Notes under the pieces: generated by a model
The model's database searches: none
Told to the model about the DNA's origin: nothing
Seen by the model: only the letters and a program-made list of their open reading frames with translations
Assembly: GCA_902493615.1 (NCBI GenBank)
Contig: CABUQK010000009.1
Span: 1-31,301 of the forward strand
Reading direction: 5' to 3'
DNA from: an uncultured Collinsella sp.
GTDB lineage: Bacteria; Actinomycetota; Coriobacteriia; Coriobacteriales; Coriobacteriaceae
DNA length: 31,301 nt
Shown here: piece after piece, positions 15,965 to 27,506 of the stretch
How positions within the stretch are numbered: position 1 is the first letter of the stretch
Layout of the letters: every line of letters begins with the position of its first letter
Made by a program: the position numbers and the translations under genes

Positions 15965-16000
15965 GTGGGATCCGCCGTTCGAACGAACGGCGGATCCCAC
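15965..16000 (-). terminator. Perfect 17-bp inverted repeat downstream of carB (hairpin 2)
   Basis: Arms GTGGGATCCGCCGTTCG and its exact complement are separated by AA. On the plus strand it is followed by ACTCACTTTTT; on the minus strand by GTTAATATTT. It may end carAB transcription before the purE promoter. The 2-base centre means the loop must open a few pairs. Confidence 0.5.
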
Positions 16001-16073
16001 ACTCACTTTTTATTCAGCCCTAGTCATCGCGCAAAGCCCCTTCCGCAGCACACGGAGCAGCCAAGTCACCGCA

Positions 16074-16164
16074 GGCCGGGGCGGGAGGGGCCGAGTTTCC
16101 TCCTGAGCGACTCTGCTTGCAGCCGGAGCGAAAGGGGGAAATCTCGGCCCCTCCCGCCCCGGCC
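16074..16164. repeat. Long GC-rich inverted repeat beside the carB stop (hairpin 3)
   Basis: 22-base arms (16074-16095 and 16143-16164) are exact reverse complements (GGCCGGGGCGGGAGGGGCC core). A further TTTCC/GGAAA pairing lies inside after a one-base bulge, with an internal CTGC-TT-GCAG. It starts 13 bases after the carB stop. It has no U tract and may protect the carB mRNA 3' end or be an extragenic repeat element. Confidence 0.7.
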
Positions 16165-16176
16165 GGACAGGTCACA

Positions 16177-19490
<3,314 letters not shown>

Positions 19491-19491
19491 G

Positions 19492-20937
19492 TTAGTTCTC
19501 CTCGGTCTCGGTCGCAGCGGAACCATTGTCGGCAAAGTTCCAGCCCTGCAGGCGGTCCTTCGCGGTGTCGATGTCCAGGTAGTTCTCCTCGCCGTCCATG
19601 AGTCGCGTAAAGGCGGTAAAGAGATAGTGGGCATCGGTGGGTCCGGGCGAGGCCTCGGGGTGGTACTGCACCGAGAAGCACGGCGCGTCGAGCAGCTGGA
19701 TGCCCTCGGCGGTGCCGTCGTTGAGGTTCACATGCGTCAGGCGAATGCGGCCGAAGCGCTCGTTCATCACGACTGGCGCGATGCCGCGGCGCACCCAGAC
19801 GCGCAGATCCCCATCGGCCGCATGCTCGGTCTCGCCGCCGGAAAGCTCGGGGACAAGCTTGCCCAAGCTGGGGAACAGCAGACCAAAGCCATGGTTTTGC
19901 GCGGTAATCTCCACGCGACGGCTTACCAGGTTCATGACCGGCTGGTTGCCACCGCGGTGACCGAACTTAAGCTTTTCCATCTGAGCGCCGCAGGCCAGGC
20001 TGATCATCTGGTGACCAAGACAAATACCAAAGACCGGCACCTTGCCGATCAGCTGCTGCACCTGCTCGTAGGTCTCCACCACGGCGTCGGGGTCGCCGGG
20101 ACCATTGGACAAAAAGACACCGTCGGGATTCATGTCGAGCACCTCACTCGCGGGCGTATCCCACGGCACGACGGTAAGGTCGCAGCCGGCGCGGACCAGA
20201 CCCTCCAGAATGCCGCGCTTCACACCGCAGTCGTAGGCGACCACTTTGTGACGGGCAGGAGCGGCAGCCGTAAGCGCAAAGTCATGCGTGGCAGGCAGGT
20301 CGGCGGCCACAAACTCGTGAGGTACGGGGCAACTTACGGTCTTGACCAGGTTCTCGCCTACCAGCGTGGGCGCAGCGGCCAGACGCTCGGCAAGCTCGTC
20401 GACGTCGAAGATCTCGGTCGAAATAATGCCCATCTTGGAACCATTGTCGCGCAGATGGCGCACCAGAGCGCGGGTGTCGACACCCTCGATAGCAACGATG
20501 CCGTGGGCGCGCAGATACTCCGGCACGCTGACGGCCGAGCGCCAGTTAGAAGGCGTGGTGCACATGTCGCGAACGATCATGCCGCGCATAGCCGGAGCGC
20601 TCGCAGGGCGCACGGCGTCGCCGGGGAAGGCCGACTGGACGTCGGTCTCGTCGATACCGTAGTTGCCGATCTGCGGATAGGTCATGGTTACGATTTGGCC
20701 GGCATAACTCGGGTCGGTCATGACCTCAAAGTAGCCCTCGAGTGAGGTGTTGAAGCAGACTTCGCCGGTCGCGGTGCCCTCGGCGCCGCATGCACGTCCA
20801 TAAAAAATGGTCCCATCCTCAAGATACAGGATGCAGGAACCGCAGGTGCCCTTGCTGGTTTTGGCCAGCATACGCTGGCAAAGCTCGCTGGGCGCGAAGG
20901 TGCGGGCGGCAGCGCCCGCGGTATGGTTGTTCGCCAT
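19492..20937 (-). CDS. carA: Carbamoyl phosphate synthase small (glutaminase) subunit
   Basis: CarA hydrolyses glutamine and passes ammonia to CarB for arginine and pyrimidine synthesis. The 481-residue product has the CPSase small-chain N-domain (LYLEDGTIFYGRACG, FNTSLEGYFEVMTDPSYAGQIV) and a class I GATase. The triad is C306 in FGICLGHQM plus H426 and E428 in VQYHPEASPGP. It is about 100 residues longer than the enterobacterial enzyme. There is an N-terminal extension of ~30, an insertion at about 362-395 within the GATase, and an acidic C-terminal tail from about 450. AAGGAG precedes the ATG at 20937; a frame extending to 20958 is less likely. carB follows after one base, so the two are coupled. 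Confidence 0.95.
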   Translation of the reverse strand: MANNHTAGAAARTFAPSELCQRMLAKTSKGTCGSCILYLEDGTIFYGRACGAEGTATGEVCFNTSLEGYFEVMTDPSYAGQIVTMTYPQIGNYGIDETDVQSAFPGDAVRPASAPAMRGMIVRDMCTTPSNWRSAVSVPEYLRAHGIVAIEGVDTRALVRHLRDNGSKMGIISTEIFDVDELAERLAAAPTLVGENLVKTVSCPVPHEFVAADLPATHDFALTAAAPARHKVVAYDCGVKRGILEGLVRAGCDLTVVPWDTPASEVLDMNPDGVFLSNGPGDPDAVVETYEQVQQLIGKVPVFGICLGHQMISLACGAQMEKLKFGHRGGNQPVMNLVSRRVEITAQNHGFGLLFPSLGKLVPELSGGETEHAADGDLRVWVRRGIAPVVMNERFGRIRLTHVNLNDGTAEGIQLLDAPCFSVQYHPEASPGPTDAHYLFTAFTRLMDGEENYLDIDTAKDRLQGWNFADNGSAATETEEN

Positions 20938-20948
20938 AATTCTCCTTC

Positions 20949-21004
20949 CCGGTCTCACAGGACCGGCTTAAAGGTGTGTAGTTAGGCCTCGCGGTATTGT
21001 AACC
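20949..21004 (-). promoter_or_regulatory. Structured carA leader, possible regulatory RNA
   Basis: CCGGTC/GACCGG (20949-20966) forms a hairpin just upstream of the ribosome site. Further upstream GGTTA/TAACT (ends 21004 and 20980) enclose ACCGCGAGGCC, which resembles the PyrR-binding loop consensus (ARUCCNGNGAGGYU) at 12 of 14 positions, but the mismatches fall in paired positions. TACAAT here could instead be the -10 box, flanked by GCGGT/ACCGC. The two readings exclude each other. Confidence 0.35.
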
Positions 21005-21102
21005 GCAAGCATGCCTCATGGCGTTAATTTCATCGAAATGTTTACGAAATGATAATTATGACTTTCTATGCATAATGATTTCTCTGGGACGGGGATTAAA
21101 AA

Positions 21103-21138
21103 ATCATCCCGCGGGGCTTGTGGCTCACGCGGGATGAT
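21103..21138 (-). terminator. Terminator of the ABC-exporter/membrane-protein operon
   Basis: ATCATCCCGCG (21103-21113) and CGCGGGATGAT (21128-21138) form a perfect 11-bp stem. On the minus strand it is followed directly by six T residues, and it lies just past the stop at 21145. It separates this unit from carA. Confidence 0.92.
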
Positions 21139-21144
21139 GGCGTC

Positions 21145-22110
21145 TTACTTTTTCTTGTCCTGTTCCAGCAGTTCGGACGGTGTGCGATCGGGCTTGCCGC
21201 CGCGGAAAATCTCGCGGCCATGCAGACGATGCTCCAGGTCACGCTCGGCCTTTTCCTCGTCAATCTTGGTCTGGCTCACCACCGGATCCTCAATCAACGA
21301 CGACACCGAGTTCACCTGCTTCTGAATGCGCTCGGCGATGGTGTCATCCATACTCACGATGCGCATCTTCCAGTCGGTACTCGTGGCGTTGGATGAGCTC
21401 TTGGTCCACACGAACGTCAAAATGGCGCTCTGGTGGCCGCGCGCGGGGAACATGCCAAAGAAGGAATCGTGCTGAATGTTGCTATCCTCGTCGATATAGG
21501 CGTGAACGTTATACACCACGCGGTCGATTTTATCGTTGAGCAACGCGTTGGTCGCAAGCGCCGCGGCCTGAATCTGCCCGTTGGACAGCAGCTCGAGCTC
21601 GTTGGCAGACGATGTGTCCAACACCGTCACCTCGACCGTGCCCGTGCGTTCATCGGCTTCATCGACGGTAAAGTCGAGCGGGAACTGCGTGAAGCCATTG
21701 CCCCATTCGAGTCCGCCCTTGAGTGCTGTAGAAACGGTATCAACCGAAACGCTCTCGGACAGGTTGGCGGTATTCAGACGGCGCATCACGCCGTAGCCGA
21801 TCTGCATGCCCACGATCAGCACCAAAATACCGATGACCACGGCCATCGCGGTCTTCGTAATGGTATGGCTCACCTGCGAGCCCGAAGGGTCGTCCTCGGA
21901 CAGCGGGTCGATATGTTTTGCCTGGCTCGCGCGGTCCTCGCTGCGCAGCTGCGCTAGCGCCGCTTTGTCACCGCGCTTGGCCGCAGCCTCCTTCTCACGC
22001 ATGCGCTCGGTACGCTTTTTGGCAAGCGTAGGATCCAAGACGCCGGATGCATCGATTTCGGAGAATAACTCCGTCACTTCTTCCGGAGTCAAAGGGTTCT
22101 TGTCAGCCAT
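21145..22110 (-). CDS. Single-TM membrane protein, unknown function
   Basis: A 321-residue protein. The N-terminal ~80 residues are charged (Lys/Arg/Glu-rich, likely helical: KKRTERMREKEAAAKRGDKAAL). One TM helix lies at about 85-109. The outer part (about 110-275) mixes strands and helices and includes VNVHAYIDEDSNIQHDSFFGMFP-like segments (given here as VYNVHAYIDEDSNIQ). The C-terminus is again charged and Lys-ending. There are no cysteines of note and no family I can name. It lies 19 bases after the ABC exporter gene on the same strand, with GGAAG as ribosome site, so it is probably co-transcribed with it and may be an accessory to it (inference). A strong terminator follows. Confidence 0.88.
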   Translation of the reverse strand: MADKNPLTPEEVTELFSEIDASGVLDPTLAKKRTERMREKEAAAKRGDKAALAQLRSEDRASQAKHIDPLSEDDPSGSQVSHTITKTAMAVVIGILVLIVGMQIGYGVMRRLNTANLSESVSVDTVSTALKGGLEWGNGFTQFPLDFTVDEADERTGTVEVTVLDTSSANELELLSNGQIQAAALATNALLNDKIDRVVYNVHAYIDEDSNIQHDSFFGMFPARGHQSAILTFVWTKSSSNATSTDWKMRIVSMDDTIAERIQKQVNSVSSLIEDPVVSQTKIDEEKAERDLEHRLHGREIFRGGKPDRTPSELLEQDKKK

Positions 22111-22129
22111 AAACTTCCTGTCATATCAA

Positions 22130-23902
22130 TCAGTCGAGCTCGTGCGCACGCGCACCTTCGAACTGCATTCGATAGTAACGGGCATAGGTGCCGCCACGGG
22201 CGAGAAGCTGTTCATGCGTGCCACGTTCCACAACGCGACCATGCTCAACGGTCGCAATCTCATCGGCGTGTTTAATGGTCGAGAGACGGTGGGCGATGAT
22301 AATCGTGGTGCGGCCGCGTGCCAGCTCTTCGAGCGACTCCTGCACCGCCTCCTCGCTCTCGTTATCCAAAGCACTCGTCGCCTCGTCCAAAATCAGGATC
22401 TTGGGGTTCTTGAGAAACACGCGCGCGATGGCAACGCGCTGCTTTTGACCACCCGAAAGACGGCTGCCGCGCTCGCCCACCACGGTGTCGTAGCCCTGCG
22501 GAAGCGATTCGATAAAGGTATCGATATTGGCGCGACGGGCCGCCTCGGAGATCTCTTCTGCCGTAGCACCCGGCTTGCCGTAGGCGATGTTCTCGCCAAT
22601 CGTACCGTCAAACAGGTAGACATCCTGCTGCACCAGGCCGATGGCGCGACGCAGGCTCTGCTGCGTCACATCGCGCACGTCCTGGCCGTCGATGCTAATG
22701 GATCCGGCAGCCACGTCATAAAAGCGCGGCAGCAGCGAACAGGTCGTAGACTTGCCACCGCCCGAAGGGCCAACCAACGCGATGGTCTGCCCGGGCTTGA
22801 TAGACAGGTCCATGTGGTCGATAACAGGACGCTCGTCGGCATCGCCCTCGCCCAGCTCAACATCCTCGTAGTTAAAGCACACGTCGTGATACTCCACGGC
22901 GCCGGCAGTCACCTGCAGATCCGTAGCGCCCGGCTTGTCCTGGATATCCGGCGCCGTCGAGAGCACCTCGTCCATACGCTTAAAGCCGGCGATAGCCTTC
23001 TGATACGTTTCGGCCGAATTGACGAGCGTCTCAAGCGGCGTGCAGAACAGCGAAATATAGAGTGCGAAGGTCGCCATATCGACCGCCTGTAGCTGTCCCT
23101 GGGCGACCAGCCATCCGCCCAGCAGCACTACGATCACATAGAGCACACCCGAGAGCAGGCCATACGTCGCGGTATAGACGCCCATGGCGTGATACATGTT
23201 CTCCTTGGACAAAAGGTAGCGGTCGTTAGAGGCACGGAACTTGGCACGCTCGGTCTCCTCGTTGGCAAAGCTCTTGACCACGCGCATGCCCGCCAGAGAA
23301 TCCTGCAGCTGTGCATTAATGCCGCTGATCTTCTTGCGGTTGTCGCTAAAGACCTCGCGCATGCGCATGTTCTGCCAAAACATGACGACCGCAAACGCCG
23401 CCGTCACCACGGCCATGGCAAGCGCCAGCACCGGAGCGATGGTAAAGAGGATCACAAACGAGCCGATAATCTCGATACCGCAGATGATGATCCACTCGGG
23501 TACGTGATGCGCCGCCTCGCAGATATCGAACAGGTCGTTGACCACGCGGCTCATCATGTCGCCCGAGCTGTTGCGGTCGAAGTACGCAAAGCTAAAGCGC
23601 TCATACTGGTCGAACAGGTCCTCGCGCATTTTGGACTCCATGCGCGCGCCCATCACGTGACCCCAATAGCTCACAAAGTAGCGGCAGGCGCAGCGGACGG
23701 CATACATCAGCACCAAGCCCACCGCGATCATGCCGAGCGCCTGCATAATGGCAGCCTGACCCTGAGTAAATAGCCCACCGGTCAAATTGCGCAGGATAAT
23801 GGGGAACGCCAGGTCAATGGCGGCAAGCACCAGAGCACAAACAGTATCAGCAACAAAAAGCCCCATCTGGGGCTTGTAATACGAAAGAAACCTCTTCAGC
23901 AT
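22130..23902 (-). CDS. ABC exporter, fused membrane and ATPase domains
   Basis: A 590-residue half-transporter of the MsbA/multidrug type. Residues about 1-320 form the six-helix ABC membrane domain. The nucleotide-binding domain follows, with Walker A GPSGGGKST, Q-loop VQQDVYLFDG, signature LSGGQKQRVAIAR, Walker B ILILDEATSALD and switch His in IIAHRLST. It would work as a homodimer, or with a partner not seen here. The substrate cannot be told from sequence; lipid, peptide or drug export are all possible. A short acidic insertion (DVELGEGDADERP) precedes Walker A. AGGA lies before the ATG at 23902. The one-TM protein downstream is likely in the same transcript. Confidence 0.95.
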   Translation of the reverse strand: MLKRFLSYYKPQMGLFVADTVCALVLAAIDLAFPIILRNLTGGLFTQGQAAIMQALGMIAVGLVLMYAVRCACRYFVSYWGHVMGARMESKMREDLFDQYERFSFAYFDRNSSGDMMSRVVNDLFDICEAAHHVPEWIIICGIEIIGSFVILFTIAPVLALAMAVVTAAFAVVMFWQNMRMREVFSDNRKKISGINAQLQDSLAGMRVVKSFANEETERAKFRASNDRYLLSKENMYHAMGVYTATYGLLSGVLYVIVVLLGGWLVAQGQLQAVDMATFALYISLFCTPLETLVNSAETYQKAIAGFKRMDEVLSTAPDIQDKPGATDLQVTAGAVEYHDVCFNYEDVELGEGDADERPVIDHMDLSIKPGQTIALVGPSGGGKSTTCSLLPRFYDVAAGSISIDGQDVRDVTQQSLRRAIGLVQQDVYLFDGTIGENIAYGKPGATAEEISEAARRANIDTFIESLPQGYDTVVGERGSRLSGGQKQRVAIARVFLKNPKILILDEATSALDNESEEAVQESLEELARGRTTIIIAHRLSTIKHADEIATVEHGRVVERGTHEQLLARGGTYARYYRMQFEGARAHELD

Positions 23903-23933
23903 GTGATCCTCAAAGAAATATCAGCAACGTAAG

Positions 23934-23972
23934 GCCCTGGAACAAAGCAATCAGTAGTACTTGTCCCAGGGC
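23934..23972 (-). terminator. Inverted repeat after the NUDIX gene, weak terminator
   Basis: GCCCTGG (23934-23940) and CCAGGGC (23966-23972) pair, with ACAAAG/ACTTGT partly extending the stem inside. No long T run follows on the minus strand, so termination would be weak. It lies between the NUDIX stop and the ABC exporter start. Confidence 0.4.
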
Positions 23973-23984
23973 TATCCCCACTCG

Positions 23985-24680
23985 TTAAAGCTCCGTGCCC
24001 CCAAGGCGGTGTGCGATGCTGTCGCAGGCAAGCGCGCCTACGACGGTCTTGGCGTCTTCGATCTTGCCGTCGAGCACGGCATCGATCAGCTCGTGCAGCG
24101 GCACCAGGTCCACGTTGACAAACTCGTCATCATCGGGGTTGGGCGCATCAAACTCGAGCTTGGTAGCCAAGTAGATGTGGATGATCTCATCGCAAAAACC
24201 GCAGGACGTGACAATCGACGTCAAAAAGCGAATACGACCAGCCCTAAAGCCCGTCTCCTCATGCAGTTCGCGCTTGGCGCAATCGAGCGGGTCCTCGCCT
24301 GGATCGAGCTTGCCGGCGGGAATCTCGACCGTCACGCGGTCGATGGCGGTGCGGTACTGACGCACCAGTACGATCTTGCCGCTCTCGGTCAGTGCCACAA
24401 CGGCCGCCGCACCCGGATGGCGAACGATATCGCGGGCGCTGCGGTGACCGTTGGGCAGCTCAACCTCAAGACGGTGGACGTCGAGGATCTTGCCCTTCCA
24501 GGCGCACTCCTCCGAAAGAATCTTCTCGTGCAGCTCGGCATCGTGCGGGTCGTCATCGCCCAGCACCAGCGTCGGCTCGTCAGCGACCTCGCCACCAGGC
24601 TCGCCCTCGGCGTGCCCATACATGCGGCTGTCCTCTTCGACGATCTGCGCGTCCACGAGCTCTTCGTTCTTCTCGTCCAT
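23985..24680 (-). CDS. NUDIX hydrolase, ADP-ribose pyrophosphatase-like
   Basis: A 231-residue cytosolic hydrolase. The NUDIX box is complete: G-x5-E-x7-RE-L-x-EE-x-G, seen in GKLDPGEDPLDCAKRELHEETGF. Upstream KGKILDVHRLEVELPNG and VVALTESGKIVLVRQYR with VEIPAGK are typical of the ADP-ribose pyrophosphatase subgroup, which splits ADP-ribose into AMP and ribose 5-phosphate. About 55 N-terminal residues are acidic and not part of the fold. The ATG at 24680 is chosen over 24689 because AGAGG is 9 bases before it and touches the other. It lies 21 bases after purD, so it probably shares the purD transcript. Confidence 0.88.
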   Translation of the reverse strand: MDEKNEELVDAQIVEEDSRMYGHAEGEPGGEVADEPTLVLGDDDPHDAELHEKILSEECAWKGKILDVHRLEVELPNGHRSARDIVRHPGAAAVVALTESGKIVLVRQYRTAIDRVTVEIPAGKLDPGEDPLDCAKRELHEETGFRAGRIRFLTSIVTSCGFCDEIIHIYLATKLEFDAPNPDDDEFVNVDLVPLHELIDAVLDGKIEDAKTVVGALACDSIAHRLGGTEL

Positions 24681-24701
24681 CCGTCTCATTCCTCTCGGAT
24701 T

Positions 24702-26006
24702 TTAGGCATCCCAGGCGTCGCGACCGCGCAGCGCGCGCAGGCCGATGTCGTGACGCAGGGTCTTGCCCTCAAAATCAATCTTCTCGCAAGCCTCGTAGGC
24801 AAGGTTGCGAGCGTTCTCGAACGTGTCGCCCAGAGCGGTCACGGCAAGCACGCGGCCACCATTGGTCACGAGCTGGCCGTCCACCACGGCAGTGCCCGCG
24901 TGGTACACGGTCACGTTCTCCATGGCCTCGGCATCCTCAATACCGGTGATGACCTTGCCTTTCTCGTAGCTGCCGGGGTAGCCCGCGCTCGTCAGGACAA
25001 CGGCCACGGCCCACTCGTCGCGCCAGTCGAGTTCAATCTGGTCGAGCTCGCAGTTGGCACAAGCCAGCATGACCTCAACCAGGTCGTTCTTAAGGCGCGG
25101 CAGCACGACCTGCGTCTCGGGGTCGCCAAAGCGGGCATTGAACTCCAGCACCTTGGGGCCGGCAGGCGTGAGCATAAAGCCGCCGTACAGGCAGCCGCGG
25201 TAGTCGATACCCTCGGCAGCGAGCTCGGCCACGGTCTGCTCCATGACCGCCACCATGGTGGCGTGCTCCTCGTCAGTCACGATGGGCACCGGGCTGTAGA
25301 CGCCCATGCCGCCGGTGTTGGGGCCCTTGTCGCCCTCGAGCGCGCGCTTGTGGTCCTGCGAGGTGGCCATGGGGCGCACGGTCTTGCCGTCGGTAAAGGC
25401 CAACAGCGAGCACTCGGGGCCGGTCAGCATCTCCTCGATGACCACGGTGTTGCCGGCATCGCCAAAGGCGCCGCCAAAACACTCGCGCACGGCCTCCTCG
25501 GCCTGCTCAAGTTCGGTCGCCACGATAACGCCCTTGCCGGCGGCAAGGCCGTCAGCCTTCACGACCAGCGGGGCACCCTGCTCGCGCACGTAGGCGAGAG
25601 CCGAAGCCTCGTCGGTAAACGAACCATAGGCTGCCGTCGGAATGCCCGCACGCTCCATGAGCTGCTTGGAGAACAGCTTGGAGCCCTCCATCTGGGCGCC
25701 CTCGGCACCCGGGCCAAAGCAGGGAATACCCGCCGCGCGCACGGCGTCGGCCACGCCCGCCACGAGCGGAGCCTCGGGGCCAATTACCACGAGTCCGCAT
25801 CCGTGGCTCTGAGCAAACGCTGCCACGGCCGCAGGATCGCAGTCGTCGAGAACAACGTTCTCGCCGCAGCTCACGGTGCCGCCGTTGCCCGGCGCGATGT
25901 AGAGCTTGCCGGCGCGCGGTGATGCTGCGAGCTTAGCTGCCAAAGCATGCTCGCGGCCGCCGCTGCCCAACAACAGGATGTCGATGGTTTGAGTGTCCGC
26001 CTTCAA
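24702..26006 (-). CDS. purD: Phosphoribosylamine-glycine ligase
   Basis: PurD joins glycine to phosphoribosylamine with ATP to make GAR, the step after PurF. The 434-residue product has the N-terminal LLLGSGGREHALA, then VIGPEAPLVAGVAD. The ATP-grasp region is LVVKADGLAAGKGVIVA and GPECSLLAFTDG, followed by QDHKRALEGDKGPNTGGMG and EFNARFGDPETQ. A TTG start at 26006 is chosen because AGGAGG lies exactly 5 bases upstream and the core motif begins about 10 residues in. The longer open frame to 26174 would overlap purA. Downstream is the NUDIX gene. Confidence 0.93.
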   Translation of the reverse strand: MKADTQTIDILLLGSGGREHALAAKLAASPRAGKLYIAPGNGGTVSCGENVVLDDCDPAAVAAFAQSHGCGLVVIGPEAPLVAGVADAVRAAGIPCFGPGAEGAQMEGSKLFSKQLMERAGIPTAAYGSFTDEASALAYVREQGAPLVVKADGLAAGKGVIVATELEQAEEAVRECFGGAFGDAGNTVVIEEMLTGPECSLLAFTDGKTVRPMATSQDHKRALEGDKGPNTGGMGVYSPVPIVTDEEHATMVAVMEQTVAELAAEGIDYRGCLYGGFMLTPAGPKVLEFNARFGDPETQVVLPRLKNDLVEVMLACANCELDQIELDWRDEWAVAVVLTSAGYPGSYEKGKVITGIEDAEAMENVTVYHAGTAVVDGQLVTNGGRVLAVTALGDTFENARNLAYEACEKIDFEGKTLRHDIGLRALRGRDAWDA

Positions 26007-26060
26007 GGGTGCCTCCTCTATGGATGAATGGCCCGCTCCGCGCGAGCCCTTTGCAAGCAA

Positions 26061-26102
26061 ATATACCCCTCGGCCGCCCGTCCGGGCTGCAAAGGGGTAT
26101 AT
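26061..26102 (-). terminator. Hairpin between purA and purD
   Basis: ATATACCCCT (26061-26070) and AGGGGTATAT (26093-26102) form a 10-bp stem with an inner GCCCG/CGGGC stem. On the minus strand TTTGC follows. It likely ends purA transcription in part, 22 bases past the stop; purD starts 55 bases further on. Confidence 0.6.
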
Positions 26103-26124
26103 CGCAATAACCAAATAGTCCCGA

Positions 26125-27411
26125 TTACTTCCAGAATCGGTTGATGATCTGCTCGCGACCAGCGCCAACGCCAATGAACGTCACGCGGGTGTGTGCCAGA
26201 TCCTCGATAAACGCCACGTAGTCCTGAGCCTCCTGCGGCAGCTCCTCAAAGCTGCGGCAGCCGGTGATATCGCACTTCCAGCCAGGAAGCTCCTCGTAGA
26301 TGGGCTTGGCGTGCTCAAAGCGCACCTGGTGCTCGGGCACGCTCGTGTAACGCTCGCCATCGACGTCATAGGCAACGCACACCTTGATGGTGTCGAAGGC
26401 CGAAAGCACGTCGAGCTTGGTCATGGCGATATCGGTGAGGCCGTTGACGCGCGAGGCATAGTTGGCGATGGGGCCGTCAAACCAGCCGCAGCGACGACGG
26501 CGACCGGTGGTCACGCCGTACTCGTAGCCCTCCTCAGTCAGCGTGTGACCGGCCTCGGACTCATAGGAAAGCTCGGTGGGCATGGGACCCGAACCGACGC
26601 GGGTGATATAGGCCTTCATGACGCCCAGCACGCGGTCGACGTTCTTCATACCGACGCCGGAGCCGGTGATGGCGCCGCCGGCGGTGCAGTTGGAAGACGT
26701 CACGTACGGATAGGTACCGTGGTCGATGTCGAGCAGCGTCGCCTGGGCGCCCTCAAACAGCAGGTCCTTGCCCTCGTCAATCATGTTGTTGAGCAGCAGG
26801 CTCGTCTCGGTGATGTAGGGACGCAGGCGCTCGGCCATCGGCAGGTACTCGTCGCAAATCTGGTCCACGGTGTAGGTGGGCAGGTTGTAGATGAGCTCGA
26901 GCTCGGGGTTCACGCGGGCGAGGGTGGTCTCCAGCTTGTCGCGGAACAGCGCCTCGTCCAGCATGTCCTGCATGCGCAGGCCAATGCGGGCCATCTTGTC
27001 CTGATAGCACGGACCGATGCCACGCTTGGTGGTACCGATGTTCTTCTTGCCGAGCTTCTGCTCAAAGGCGCCATCCAGATCGATGTGGTACGGCATGATG
27101 ACATGCGCGTTGCCGCTAATCTTGAGGTTCTTGGTGGTGATGCCGTCGGCCTCGAACATGTCGATCTCCTCAAGGACAACCTTGGGGTTGACGACGCAGC
27201 CGTTACCGATCACCGACACGTGGTCAGAATACATGATGCCGGAGGGCACCTGGTGCAGGCCGTACTTCTTGCCGTTGACGACGATGGTGTGACCGGCGTT
27301 GTTGCCGCCCGAGTAGCGCACGACGGCATCGAAGTCGCCGGCGACCAGGTCGCAAATCTTACCCTTGCCCTCATCGCCCCACTGGGCACCGACCAAAACG
27401 GTTGACGGCAT
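26125..27411 (-). CDS. purA: Adenylosuccinate synthetase
   Basis: PurA condenses IMP with aspartate using GTP, the first step from IMP to AMP. The 428-residue product is of family length. It has the P-loop-like GDEGKGK at 12-18 with catalytic D13, and NNAGHT with H41. Further on are GTTKRGIGPCYQDKMAR, FEGAQATLLDIDHGTYPYVTSSN and the Arg-rich GVTTGRRRRCGWFD. The aspartate loop and the C-terminal GVGAGREQIINRFW are as expected. AAGGAG lies 6 bases before the ATG. It has its own promoter overlapping the dnaB 3' end and is followed by a hairpin and purD. Confidence 0.97.
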   Translation of the reverse strand: MPSTVLVGAQWGDEGKGKICDLVAGDFDAVVRYSGGNNAGHTIVVNGKKYGLHQVPSGIMYSDHVSVIGNGCVVNPKVVLEEIDMFEADGITTKNLKISGNAHVIMPYHIDLDGAFEQKLGKKNIGTTKRGIGPCYQDKMARIGLRMQDMLDEALFRDKLETTLARVNPELELIYNLPTYTVDQICDEYLPMAERLRPYITETSLLLNNMIDEGKDLLFEGAQATLLDIDHGTYPYVTSSNCTAGGAITGSGVGMKNVDRVLGVMKAYITRVGSGPMPTELSYESEAGHTLTEEGYEYGVTTGRRRRCGWFDGPIANYASRVNGLTDIAMTKLDVLSAFDTIKVCVAYDVDGERYTSVPEHQVRFEHAKPIYEELPGWKCDITGCRSFEELPQEAQDYVAFIEDLAHTRVTFIGVGAGREQIINRFWK

Positions 27412-27477
27412 GTTTACTCCTTACATTCATGGACTGTCTACGCGCCACGCCGGCACGCAGAAGCACAAAACATTCCT

Positions 27478-27506
27478 AGTATACCCGTGCAACGGGCGCC
27501 TGTCCT
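27478..27506 (-). promoter_or_regulatory. purA promoter
   Basis: On the minus strand AGGACA (27501-27506) and TATACT (27478-27483) are spaced by 17 bases. The -35 overlaps the dnaB stop codon. The spacer holds a CCCGT/ACGGG dyad (27484-27496). Transcription would start about 60 bases before the ATG. Confidence 0.6.

Noticed and set aside
23961..25922. 653-codon plus-strand open frame across the NUDIX gene and purD
   Set aside because: It spans two well-supported minus-strand genes and their gap; product is His/Ala/Leu-biased with no domain.
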